Assembly: GCF_015548375.1 (NCBI RefSeq)
Contig: NZ_JADMWW010000005.1
Coordinates: 1-64,000 of the forward strand
Origin: Collinsella aerofaciens
Lineage (GTDB): Bacteria; Actinomycetota; Coriobacteriia; Coriobacteriales; Coriobacteriaceae
Direction of reading: 5' to 3'
DNA length: 64,000 bases
The notes beneath the pieces are model-generated. The model saw nothing but the letters and a program-made list of their open reading frames with translations, was not told the DNA's origin and did not search any database. Made by a program: the position numbers and the translations under genes. Below are positions 39,204-47,540 of the stretch, piece by piece. Positions within the stretch are counted from its first letter, which is position 1. The number at the start of each line of letters is the position of its first letter.

Positions 39204-39959
39204 TTAGCCGAGCGCGCGCCCGGTCTTCTCCTGCCAAAATTCGTTAATCGTGGGGGCACCGCCGCCTTGGGTAAACGTACCGGTTTTGATGGCCTCCTCG
39301 GTAATGAGGTCCAGGCGGTAGTCGCCGTTTTCCATTGGGCTCACCATGGCAACGTGCCGCGCCATGTTGGAACCGTAGACGCACGCGATCCACGAGCCCG
39401 AGGTGATCTGCGCCCGGTCCTCAACCGGAACGGAAAAGCCCGCGATAACATCCTCGCAGCTCGAATAGCCCGCAAGCTGCAGCGTAAACATCACGGTACT
39501 CCCGGTGCCGCCCTTGTCGAGCTTTCCGATTTCGTCCTCACCGAGCCATTCGGTTGCGCCGTCCTTGCTGATATTGCAGACGCTGAGCACGCGGCCTGCC
39601 TCGTTCTCGTACATCTCGAGCGCATCTTGCCAGGTATAGCCCTGTTGCGACGCAAATTCCTGCAACTGCCAGCCCTTAAGCTCGAGCAATGCCGCGATGC
39701 TGATGTTGCGGTGTGCATCCCAGCAGTCATCCGACCACGTATCAAACGCATCCGTCGAGCCGCCGTCCGCATCCGAGCTGCCGCCCACATCGCCGGAATC
39801 GCCCGATGGCGAGCCCGCGTCCATCTTGTCCTTTACCGGGCGATCGTCGTTAAAACCCGTCGTGTCCTGCGCCTGCTGTCCACCGCACCCCGCAAGTGTC
39901 AGCAACGCCGTTCCCGCCGCCGCGACAAACGCCGTGCGCGAAATAACCGTCTCCCTCAT
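39204..39959 (-). CDS. lipoprotein, paralogue of the previous gene
   Basis: This 251-aa protein has the leader MRETVISRTAFVAAAGTALL and lipobox LAGC (Cys25). A Ser/Asp/Gly-rich linker (about 27-70) spaces the folded domain from the membrane. The domain has WQDALEMYENEAGRVLSVCN, a Gly-rich stretch, and the tail AIKTGTFTQGGGAPTINEFW shared with the neighbour. ATG 39959 has AAAGGAA; the longer frame has none. The leader has one Arg only, so a Tat route is doubtful. The role is unknown. Confidence 0.8.
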   Translation of the reverse strand: MRETVISRTAFVAAAGTALLTLAGCGGQQAQDTTGFNDDRPVKDKMDAGSPSGDSGDVGGSSDADGGSTDAFDTWSDDCWDAHRNISIAALLELKGWQLQEFASQQGYTWQDALEMYENEAGRVLSVCNISKDGATEWLGEDEIGKLDKGGTGSTVMFTLQLAGYSSCEDVIAGFSVPVEDRAQITSGSWIACVYGSNMARHVAMVSPMENGDYRLDLITEEAIKTGTFTQGGGAPTINEFWQEKTGRALG

Positions 39960-40033
39960 CGTTGTTCCTTTCCCGTTTCTTATCACGGTGCCGAGCAACG
40001 CCTCGACACCGATCCTCCCGTAGCCCACTCACG

Positions 40034-41596
40034 CTATTGACGGGGCAGCTCCGTCCAGCCAAAACCGGGCTCAAAGCCATCGCGCGTGCCGATCACGTCG
40101 CCCGAGCCGTTCACCCAAGCTTGGTCCGCCATCACCGAAACCTCGACATCGGTACCGTCGGGCCTGGTGTAATGGTTGACCCCGCGAATAGCATCGGAAT
40201 ACGAGGCCACGCCCGTTCCCACACCTGCGCTGGAGAAATTGGCCGCGCTGGCGGCCATATTCGCGGCGTGTTGACGATCGCTGCGCTCAAACCAAGCCTG
40301 CTGGTAGCTGTCGAACGCCGCCTGCTGCGAGGCATGCATCTGCTGCCAGGCCGCGAACTGCTGTTGCTGCTGGGCGATGTTCATCTGCGTGCGCTGACGC
40401 TGCTCGAGCACCATCTGCTGCTTTTGAGCGCACGCTTCGCGCGCAATCGACGGGTTGAGCCGCAGGGTCGATGCCATTGAGGCAAGCGCCGTGGAGGCCG
40501 CCTCGTCCAGACGGCCTTCCGGCGCAACCAGGCAGAAGCTGTCCCTGATACGCCACTGCAACAGGTCTGCCGCGCCCAGCTTGAACGGCGGCCCGTCTGG
40601 GCAATCGCCCTGATCCGGAGCCTGATCTTTCGCGGCGCGCTGACCCGCCGCCGCAGCCGCCTGGCGCTCGCGCAGGCGCTTACCCAGAACGCCACCGATC
40701 AGTCCGCTCGAAAGGCCCGCGCCCAGCAGTGCCTCGGCCCCGGCGGCAACGCCTTTACCCACAGAACCCGCGACTCCACCGATCGAGACTACATAGCCCT
40801 CGACCTTTGCCGCCACTGCAAGCTCGGTAGGCGCCGGGACGCCCGCGAGCCGATATCGACGCATGCGGCACTCATAGACCACATCGCTCGGTTCCATCGA
40901 AAAGCCCTGAATCGCAAAGTCGTTTGCAGCCTCGCGCTTTACGCGAGCACGCTCATGTTCAATATCGCCTGCCGCGCTCGACGGATAGGGTTGCTCGGCC
41001 ACAACCTCCGCCCGTGCGCCCAATTGCGCCGCGCAGGCTTGAGCTAACTCGTCGCACGCCGCCTCCACGTGCACAAACGCCTTGCGCTCGGTTTGCGTGG
41101 GGATACGCTTGGCAACAGCGCCCGCGTCCACGTAGCAGAGCTCGGAGCGATACATGATGCGTTCGCCCGCCGGGCCTGCCGCCGTCACGCCAACTGAAAT
41201 CGGGCAGTCGAAACTACTGCTGCGCTCAAGATGCGCCTCTTCGATACGCCAACCCCGCGGCAGCGCCACTTGCGCGAGCGCCTGGCCGCCAGAGGCATCG
41301 CATGCGGTGTGGAGCTCAAGGTCGCCGACGCGGGGAGCATCCGCTGCGGCCACGTCGCGGACCGGCGACGCGGCGTCGGCATCCTGCATCGGCACATCGA
41401 CCGGCGCGTTCGCGCTCGGCTCACAACCTTCGCCCGCGCCATCATCGGCAGCCGCCCCATTTGCGTGTTCCGCGACACCCGGGTCATCCTCAACGCTCTC
41501 AAGCCGAACACCGCAGCCCGGGCAAAATCGCACCGGCACGCCGGCGACCCGCGGCAGCTGCATCCCGCACGCCGGGCAGAATCTCAAATCACTCAT
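40034..41596 (-). CDS. zinc-ribbon protein with helical tail
   Basis: This is a 520-aa protein starting MSDLRFCPACGMQ, with a zinc ribbon formed by CPACG and CPGCG (Cys7, 10, 25, 28). A negatively charged Ala/Asp linker follows (about 35-100). A middle domain carries several beta strands and a Gly/Ala stretch (VGKGVAAGAEALLGAGLSSG) that may pass or touch a membrane. A Gln-rich region (about 415-450, with runs of Q) and a C-terminal part complete it. Upstream GAGGGG precedes ATG 41596. It is in a row with the two lipoprotein genes and a small membrane protein; a common envelope function is suspected but not shown. Confidence 0.7.
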   Translation of the reverse strand: MSDLRFCPACGMQLPRVAGVPVRFCPGCGVRLESVEDDPGVAEHANGAAADDGAGEGCEPSANAPVDVPMQDADAASPVRDVAAADAPRVGDLELHTACDASGGQALAQVALPRGWRIEEAHLERSSSFDCPISVGVTAAGPAGERIMYRSELCYVDAGAVAKRIPTQTERKAFVHVEAACDELAQACAAQLGARAEVVAEQPYPSSAAGDIEHERARVKREAANDFAIQGFSMEPSDVVYECRMRRYRLAGVPAPTELAVAAKVEGYVVSIGGVAGSVGKGVAAGAEALLGAGLSSGLIGGVLGKRLRERQAAAAAGQRAAKDQAPDQGDCPDGPPFKLGAADLLQWRIRDSFCLVAPEGRLDEAASTALASMASTLRLNPSIAREACAQKQQMVLEQRQRTQMNIAQQQQQFAAWQQMHASQQAAFDSYQQAWFERSDRQHAANMAASAANFSSAGVGTGVASYSDAIRGVNHYTRPDGTDVEVSVMADQAWVNGSGDVIGTRDGFEPGFGWTELPRQ

Positions 41597-41613
41597 CCCG
41601 TACACCCCTCATT

Positions 41614-42066
41614 TCATTGGCTGTTCTTGATGGCGGCTAGCTGTCGCCACAGTTCATCGGCACCGTCAAGGCGATATGCCGTCTTGTCGAGCACGATATT
41701 CCCGCCCTCGAACTCCACCGATTGCTCCGAGCCGTCTTCATAGACAAAGACGAGCGTGCGACCGGCATCGCTCATCCGCTCATCCACCGCACCTCCCACG
41801 GTACAATCGTCGAGCGCGGCAAAAGTCGATGCGACCAGCTCGGCATCGTCGGTCTCATAGACCGTCCGCGCCTCGCCGTCCTCGATAAGCTTGACTGCCA
41901 CCGGATCGGCAGCACAATCGTTCAGCAACGCTTGCGCGGCGTTCTTTCCCTGGTCGGCACGGGCACCAAAGCCGTATGCCCGCACAAGCGTCACCGCCGC
42001 AGCAAGGACCACCACGGCGATAAGCGCGCCCGCAATTTTATTAGACGAGCAACCACGAGACGCCAT
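41614..42066 (-). CDS. small single-pass membrane protein
   Basis: This 150-aa protein has one transmembrane helix (about residues 11-30, AGALIAVVVLAAAVTLVRAY) and an acidic external domain. Two cysteines (DCAADP, DDCTVG) could form a disulfide. The C-terminus DELWRQLAAIK resembles the tails of the nearby lipoproteins. GGAAGGGG precedes ATG 42066. Its stop is 17 bases before the zinc-ribbon gene start, so the two are in one operon. Confidence 0.75.
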   Translation of the reverse strand: MASRGCSSNKIAGALIAVVVLAAAVTLVRAYGFGARADQGKNAAQALLNDCAADPVAVKLIEDGEARTVYETDDAELVASTFAALDDCTVGGAVDERMSDAGRTLVFVYEDGSEQSVEFEGGNIVLDKTAYRLDGADELWRQLAAIKNSQ

Positions 42067-42168
42067 AGGCCCACCCCTTCCGTTCTGCTCCGCTCAACAT
42101 CACATTCATATGCCTTTGAGCGCCAAAACGGCAGGTGACAAATGTCTCATATTCATATTTTTGCAGGT

Positions 42169-42210
42169 AAAACCACCACAAAGGTGCCTGTCCCCTTCGT
42201 GGTGGTTTTG
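42169..42210. repeat. R1 palindromic repeat copy 6
   Basis: Directly after the stop of the minus-strand LuxR gene, AAAACCACCACAAAGG pairs with CCTTCGTGGTGGTTTT. Its placement again fits a transcript-end hairpin. Confidence 0.75.
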
Positions 42211-42211
42211 G

Positions 42212-43756
42212 CTAGTCTTGGGGTGTCCAGGACCAGAAGAAATTGATGAGGGCCACGCGCGAGGCGGCACCGGTCTTTTTGTTGATCGAGGCGATATGGC
42301 GGTAGAGCGTAGAACGCGAAAGGAAGAGCGCTGCCGCAACGTCCTGCACGCTGTCGTCCGATACGACCAGCGCCTCCAGTACATCGCGCTCGCGCTTGGT
42401 AAGTCCAAAGGCGGCTACAAAACCGTCGAGTCGATCGTCAAACGAAAGCTCCGGTGTCTCCAGGGACACCGTGTCGACCTGATCGGGCGCACGGCTCACG
42501 CCAAGATCGTCGGTGGCAAACGCCAGCCCGCTGTGCGCAGCCTCGGCCTCGGCACCCTGTCCAAACTGCCCCAGCAGCGAGATCGCAATGCCGACAAACA
42601 GCACGAGTACGACACCTACCGCCATTAGCACGTTTTGGCTCGAGATGATCGCCACCGCCGGCGCCGTCACAAGCATTGAGCAAATATTGTTGATGGCGCG
42701 GCCCATGCACGGCCACAAATACGACCAGCGCGCATACATCGAAATCGCGGCGAACTTCGCGGTGAAGAACACCACGAAAAAGCCCGTACCCAGGTAAAAG
42801 ATAATCGTGGCAGCGAGCGCATTGCCACCGTTGCCATCGGTGATAAGCACGAAGAACGAGAGCGTGGACAGCATGGCGGCGCACGTCATGATGATATTCA
42901 TATACGAGCGTCCTCGCAGGTCATACAGGGCGCCGGCGGCAAGCGCGCTCACAACCAGCAGCAAGCGCGGCCAGTCGCCCAGATCGATGGCGCCGGCGGC
43001 ATGCGAGGTCGTAAGACCGGCGTTGAGAGCCGCGAATACGCCGGTAAGGCAGGCGGTCGCCACCGTCAAGCGCACTACGGCACCTTGGAAGGCCGCCTTT
43101 GCCTCGGGACTATCGCGCCACTTGGCGCCATGCTCCGACGCATCGACCGATAGCTCGGCAATCTCGGCTTCGAACTCGGGCGCGGACTCATCGCGTAATT
43201 TAGCTCGGCGGGTACCGTGAAGCAGCCCAACCAGCGCAATCGCACAGGCAATAAGGACAAACTGTTGAGGAATGCCCGCAGGCATCACCATATGGTTGAG
43301 CACCTGTACCAAAATGCCCGCAGCATAAGAAACCGCCACGGCACGTGCCAGACAAGGCGTCTGCGCAAAACGCCGCGCCAGATTGGCATGAGCGGTCGAT
43401 CCGCAGTAGCCCAAGGCGCAGCACGCCACCAGACCGCCCGCAATCACAACCTGAAACTGCGCCGCCATAATCAGCAGCAGCAATGCCGACACCAGCAGCA
43501 CGCCCGTCATATCGCTCGTTGCATCGATTGCCTGGGGACGGCGATAGTACAGGAGAGGACGCACAAAATAGCCAATCACGCTCGCGCCGACGACGATGCT
43601 TTCGTAGATAACAACCTCGTTCGCTGGCACAAACTCGGCCACGCGTACGTCAAAGAAGTACTCGCCGGCCAAAAACGTGAAAAAGAAAAGCGCCAGGCAC
43701 AGAATCTCCCGTATGCCCCGGCGCAAATATGCGGTTGTGTCTCCCAGGTCCCTCAT
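42212..43756 (-). CDS. LuxR-type regulator with membrane-spanning sensor
   Basis: This 514-aa protein has about 12 hydrophobic helices (residues about 20-415) like a transporter, followed by a C-terminal LuxR helix-turn-helix (about 445-510: FGLTKRERDVLEALVVSDDS, VQDVAAALFLSRSTLYRHIA). This combination is known to be expanded in Coriobacteriia, where such genes sit beside the pathways they control. ATG 43756 has GGGGG ahead. It may control the adjacent lipoprotein cluster (38.5-42.1 kb); this is inference. Confidence 0.9.
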   Translation of the reverse strand: MRDLGDTTAYLRRGIREILCLALFFFTFLAGEYFFDVRVAEFVPANEVVIYESIVVGASVIGYFVRPLLYYRRPQAIDATSDMTGVLLVSALLLLIMAAQFQVVIAGGLVACCALGYCGSTAHANLARRFAQTPCLARAVAVSYAAGILVQVLNHMVMPAGIPQQFVLIACAIALVGLLHGTRRAKLRDESAPEFEAEIAELSVDASEHGAKWRDSPEAKAAFQGAVVRLTVATACLTGVFAALNAGLTTSHAAGAIDLGDWPRLLLVVSALAAGALYDLRGRSYMNIIMTCAAMLSTLSFFVLITDGNGGNALAATIIFYLGTGFFVVFFTAKFAAISMYARWSYLWPCMGRAINNICSMLVTAPAVAIISSQNVLMAVGVVLVLFVGIAISLLGQFGQGAEAEAAHSGLAFATDDLGVSRAPDQVDTVSLETPELSFDDRLDGFVAAFGLTKRERDVLEALVVSDDSVQDVAAALFLSRSTLYRHIASINKKTGAASRVALINFFWSWTPQD

Positions 43757-43869
43757 GGTAACCCCCACCCGCTTAGATGTCCGGAAAACCATTTTAATGG
43801 AGAACGGGTCTTACTACACACGCAATGCCGGAAGTATTACACATCAGACCTCTACCGCCCTCAACAGCA

Positions 43870-43934
43870 GTTGCGGTGGAATACGGACTGTTTACAGCCA
43901 AAAAGGCTGGATTTAGACCGTATTTCACCGCAAC
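43870..43934. repeat. R3 palindrome copy 1
   Basis: GTTGCGGTGGAATACGG and CCGTATTTCACCGCAAC form 17-bp arms (one wobble). It lies with copy 2 in the 342-bp gap 43757-44098, which has no gene. Confidence 0.8.
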
Positions 43935-43964
43935 CAAAGGAGCCCTTCTCCGATCGCGCGCTCA

Positions 43965-44029
43965 GTTGCGGTGGAATAGTTCCTGTTTGTCCGGCTGAGG
44001 GCACTTTTTAGGAACTATTCCACCGCAAC
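43965..44029. repeat. R3 palindrome copy 2
   Basis: GTTGCGGTGGAATAGTTCC and its perfect complement form 19-bp arms, ending 70 bases from the stop of the DUF4038 gene. A third copy is at 50784-50848. Confidence 0.8.
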
Positions 44030-44098
44030 TTATTGAGGGACTGGGTTGCGTGCGATGGAGAAGGGGATGGAGGGATCGGAAGTGTTGGAGCTCGGGTG

Positions 44099-45412
44099 TT
44101 AGTGCTCGGGCGTCAGGATCACCAGGGCGTCGTGCTCAAAAGGATGCTGAGCCACGCGCACGGTGCCGTCACCGTTGTCGCGGACGGGCAGCTTGGCGAT
44201 GCGCTTGTCCTCCATGTCGAGGACCGTCGCCGTCCAGTCGCGCGCACCGTCGAGCTTAAACTTGAGCGCCGTGGTACGCGGCAGGTACGTGACGACGCGA
44301 TCGCCAACGCGCGCCACACGAATGGCCTCGCGCGCGTCATCGAGCAGCTCCTGCGCCGGAACCACGGCAAGTGCGTCATCGCCAGCCGTAGCGCCCAGGC
44401 CGGCAAGCACATGCTCGATCGCGCCAAAGTCCCAAACGCCCGCAAACTGCAGGCACTCCTGCCAGCGGAACGGCATATCGAAGCCCTCGCCCAGCACCGA
44501 GCCCTGGCTCTTGCTGGTCTGCCAGTTCCAAACGCCGTGCGCGCCATAGGTCACACCTGCACTGGCGCCGGCGAGGATCGACGACCACACGCTCGCGCGG
44601 CAGTCCTGCGCGGTGAACCGCCAGTACACGTTGCGCGAGGCGCCCATCTGCTCGTAACAGGGCTCGGAGTTGACCATCGGCTTTTTGGGATAGTTGGCGA
44701 TAAAGTCCTGCGGCAGGCGCCAGGCCTCGGGCTGGCCCTCGTAGTTGTGGCCGGGCTGGAACATGTAGAAGTCCAGGCGGTCCAGGTACTGCAACGGAAT
44801 GGTGCGGTTGCCGCGGTTGATATGCATGGTGCGCAACGCTTCGGGCGCGCGCTGGACAACTTCGTCGAGGGCATCCTCGTAATAGGCGATCGCCTCGTCG
44901 CTGGTAAAGTCGGTATCGCCCGTCACCACATAGACGGGGTCGAACTCGCCCAGGTTCTCGACGACGCGGGCAACGTGGGCGCGGACCTCCTCGCGCGGCA
45001 TAACCTCGGCACCGCAACGCTCAGCAATCTTGGCGCCCCAGGTACCGGGCACGTAGTTGCACCACATAAGCACGAGCGCCGGACGAATGCCGTGTTCGAC
45101 GGCAGCGCGGCACATGGCAGCAGCGCGGTCCCAGTACACTTGGTTGGGATGGGACCAATCAAAATGTACGCCGTCCTCGCTGGCATAGGGCCAAATACCC
45201 AAATCGGGGCAGCAGCGATCCCACTGCGGCAGCGTGTTGATCTGCAGCACGTTCATGCCCTGCTCGGCGCGACGGGTCAGATAGTAGTCCCAATCGGCCT
45301 CGGTAATGCTCGTAAACGCGCTCCAGCACGTATCGGCAAACCAAAAGAACGGTTTGGCCTCGCACAAAAAGCCGTCCTGACGACCGTTAACGGTCAGCTT
45401 TCCCAAACTCAT
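44099..45412 (-). CDS. DUF4038 apiosidase-like glycoside hydrolase
   Basis: This 437-aa protein has no signal peptide. The DUF4038 barrel contains FFWFADTCWSAFTSITEADW near the start, then YYLTRRAEQGMNVLQINTLP, VYVVTGDTDF, MVNSEPCYE (probable catalytic Glu), and YGAHGVWNW. The C-terminal beta domain of about 85 residues ends the chain. Characterised relatives act on apiose- or rhamnogalacturonan-linked sugars; the true substrate is unknown. ATG 45412 was chosen because AAGGG is seven bases ahead, whereas ATG 45418 would be too near. It follows the PTS EIIBC gene on the same strand, with a terminator between. Confidence 0.85.
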   Translation of the reverse strand: MSLGKLTVNGRQDGFLCEAKPFFWFADTCWSAFTSITEADWDYYLTRRAEQGMNVLQINTLPQWDRCCPDLGIWPYASEDGVHFDWSHPNQVYWDRAAAMCRAAVEHGIRPALVLMWCNYVPGTWGAKIAERCGAEVMPREEVRAHVARVVENLGEFDPVYVVTGDTDFTSDEAIAYYEDALDEVVQRAPEALRTMHINRGNRTIPLQYLDRLDFYMFQPGHNYEGQPEAWRLPQDFIANYPKKPMVNSEPCYEQMGASRNVYWRFTAQDCRASVWSSILAGASAGVTYGAHGVWNWQTSKSQGSVLGEGFDMPFRWQECLQFAGVWDFGAIEHVLAGLGATAGDDALAVVPAQELLDDAREAIRVARVGDRVVTYLPRTTALKFKLDGARDWTATVLDMEDKRIAKLPVRDNGDGTVRVAQHPFEHDALVILTPEH

Positions 45413-45549
45413 CTGCATGCCCTTTCGTTTGATAAAGGAGTTGCGAACCGGCAGATTCTTTCGCGGTAACCCCGCGCGAAAGCCCCTGGCGCTTAGCAAG
45501 CCCCGGCGAGTAAGCGCCGCGCGCCCCCAATCAGTCTACCTTGTAAGAA

Positions 45550-45581
45550 GGGCCCCGCCGGGCTTACGCCTGACGGGGCCC
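45550..45581 (-). terminator. terminator of the PTS EIIBC gene
   Basis: The stem GGGCCCCGTCAGGC / GCCCGGCGGGGCCC has loop GTAA and is followed by TTCTTAC on the minus strand, 42 bases after the gene. Confidence 0.85.
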
Positions 45582-45622
45582 TGTCGTGTAGGTAAGGTCA
45601 TATGCGTCCGAATGGTTTGGCC

Positions 45623-47050
45623 TTAGGCCTCCATCTCGGCGAGCTCCTCCTTGGAGAAGCCAGTGGCAAAGACGACGGCAGCGGCGATGACAAAGGAGAT
45701 TGCCATACCGACGATAGCCCAGACGGTGTTCATCTGGCCACCCTGCAGGTAGTTGGTGAAGACCAGGAAGTTGGAGGCACCGCCGGCCAGGTAGTAGGTA
45801 ACACCCATGAGGCCGGAGAACACGGCGCCGATAGCACCGCCGATGAACATACCAAGCATGGTGCGACGGAAGCGCATAAGGATACCGAAGAGCGCGGGCT
45901 CGGTGACGCCGCCGGCGATGGCGGAGATGACGTAACCCAGAGCAAGACCCTTCTCGTCGGGGTTCTTCATCTTGAGGAAGGCACCGAAGGCGCAGCCCCA
46001 GACGGCGGCCATAGCGCAGTTGGTGGAAACGAAGACGAAGGGATCGTAGCCGGCAGCGATGATCTGAACCTGAGCGAGCAGGATGACGGGCATGTGCATA
46101 CCGCAGACCACGAAGAGCTGCCAGAAGGCGCCGAGGACGGCCATGACGAGCAGGATACCGATGCCACCCATGTCAGCGAGACCGAAGAGGGCGTTAGCGA
46201 TGAGGCTGCCGATCTCGTTGCCGAGCGGGGCGAGGACGATGAAGGCGATGGGGATGGTAACGATCATGGTGCAGAACGGCGTGAAGACCGTGGAGAGCAC
46301 GTCGGGCATGACCTTCTTAAAGAACTTCTCGACGAAGTAGAGGACAGGCACCGAAAGGATAATCGGCAGGACGGACTGCTGATAGTTGGCAGCGGCGATC
46401 TGAATGCCGTAGACGGAGATGATTCCGCCGCCATCCTGGGTCGCGACACTCACGACGGACGGGGCCATGAGGGCGCCGCCGAGGAGCATGCCCAGAACCG
46501 GGGAGGCGCCGAGCTTCTTAGCGGCGGCATAGCCCAGGTAGATGGGGATAAAGGTGAACGTGGCCTCGTACAGGGTGGTGTAGAGGAACGTGTAGGTCGG
46601 ATCGGTGTCAGAGAGAACGCCGAGCATGGTGGGACCGAGGACCGCAGCGATGGTGCGGAACAGACCGCCGGCCATGAGCAGCGGGATCAGCTGGGTCATG
46701 GAGCCCGACAGATAGTCGAGGATGATGTTCGGCAGGTTCTTGAGCTCGAACTTCTCCTTGGGAGCATCGAGGTTCTCGTCGACCGCGGCACCCTGCTTGA
46801 CGCCGGACATGGCGACGAACTCGGCGAGCACCTTGGGCACGTTCTGGCCGATGATGACCTGGAGCTGGCTGCCGGCGAACTGGCAACCCAGAACACCCTT
46901 GACCTTCTTGATCTTCTCCACGTCGGCCTTGTTGTTGTCCTTGAGCGTCAGACGCAGACGCGTCATGCAGTTGGTGGCGACGGAAACATTCTCCGCACCG
47001 CCCACGAGCTCGAGGACATCGGTGGCAATCTGCTTGTTATCTACTGCCAT
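45623..47050 (-). CDS. PTS beta-glucoside/sucrose-type EIIBC
   Basis: This 475-aa sugar transporter component phosphorylates its sugar on entry. The EIIB domain (1-about 85) has the phospho-Cys28 in ATNCMTRLRL. The EIIC domain is about ten membrane helices with GGLFRTIAAVLGPT, the substrate-loop motif GITEPALF-like GGVTEPALFGI, and FVFVSTNCAMAAVWG. There is no EIIA domain, so phosphate must come from a separate protein, for which the EIIA(Glc) at 27.2 kb is the only candidate in the window. ATG 47050 has GGGGAGGGG. It is divergent from the esterase gene. Confidence 0.92.
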   Translation of the reverse strand: MAVDNKQIATDVLELVGGAENVSVATNCMTRLRLTLKDNNKADVEKIKKVKGVLGCQFAGSQLQVIIGQNVPKVLAEFVAMSGVKQGAAVDENLDAPKEKFELKNLPNIILDYLSGSMTQLIPLLMAGGLFRTIAAVLGPTMLGVLSDTDPTYTFLYTTLYEATFTFIPIYLGYAAAKKLGASPVLGMLLGGALMAPSVVSVATQDGGGIISVYGIQIAAANYQQSVLPIILSVPVLYFVEKFFKKVMPDVLSTVFTPFCTMIVTIPIAFIVLAPLGNEIGSLIANALFGLADMGGIGILLVMAVLGAFWQLFVVCGMHMPVILLAQVQIIAAGYDPFVFVSTNCAMAAVWGCAFGAFLKMKNPDEKGLALGYVISAIAGGVTEPALFGILMRFRRTMLGMFIGGAIGAVFSGLMGVTYYLAGGASNFLVFTNYLQGGQMNTVWAIVGMAISFVIAAAVVFATGFSKEELAEMEA

Positions 47051-47156
47051 GGGACCCCTCCCCATATCATCGTGTGCCTACTCGTTTGGGCGTAGGCACG
47101 CCTTTGGCTCGGCGACTATAACCCCTTACGGCCACCGAACCCTTGGATACGCTGTC

Positions 47157-47514
47157 GTAAACAATGCGTTTACTGAACGTTTACGGGCTTTAGTTTACAC
47201 GGAACGTCTAATTTGTGGCAATTTTGCCGTCTGTAGTCCGGTGAACGGTAGGAAATCGGGGGTGAACGTACTTGAACGGTAAGGGATTGTCTATTTGACG
47301 CTCTGCTGCTAAATGCCTATTTACGTGGTCTTTTAATTTGGTAAACACCTCTATTCTTTGTTGACCCATCAACAAAAGCCCTGCTAAATGGTGATAAACG
47401 AATGTTTAGTAATTTGTTGAGTGTTCATTTTGACCGTTTACCGAGTTCATCTGCCTGTTCTGTAGCTCTGCATTAAACTAAACATGTTTAAGTTGTATTG
47501 CCGCTGATGTTTAC
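47157..47514. promoter_or_regulatory. AT-rich divergent control region with GTTTAC sites
   Basis: The 490 bases between EIIBC and the esterase gene are AT-rich compared with their neighbours. They contain seven copies of GTTTAC/GTAAAC (47157 reverse, 47168, 47179, 47193, 47341 reverse, 47436, 47509), four of them within 42 bases. There is also the 8-bp-arm palindrome TTTGTTGA/TCAACAAA (47357-47376) and AAACATGTTT (47480-47489). This looks like multiple operator sites for a sugar regulator serving both directions. Confidence 0.65.
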
Positions 47515-47540
47515 CACTCGCGGCGCAGAGGAGGCAGCTC

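Noticed and set aside
45602-47095. Plus-strand frame opposite the PTS EIIBC gene
   Set aside because: Its Gly/Asp/Glu/His-rich product reflects the codon complement of membrane helices; EIIBC is certain.
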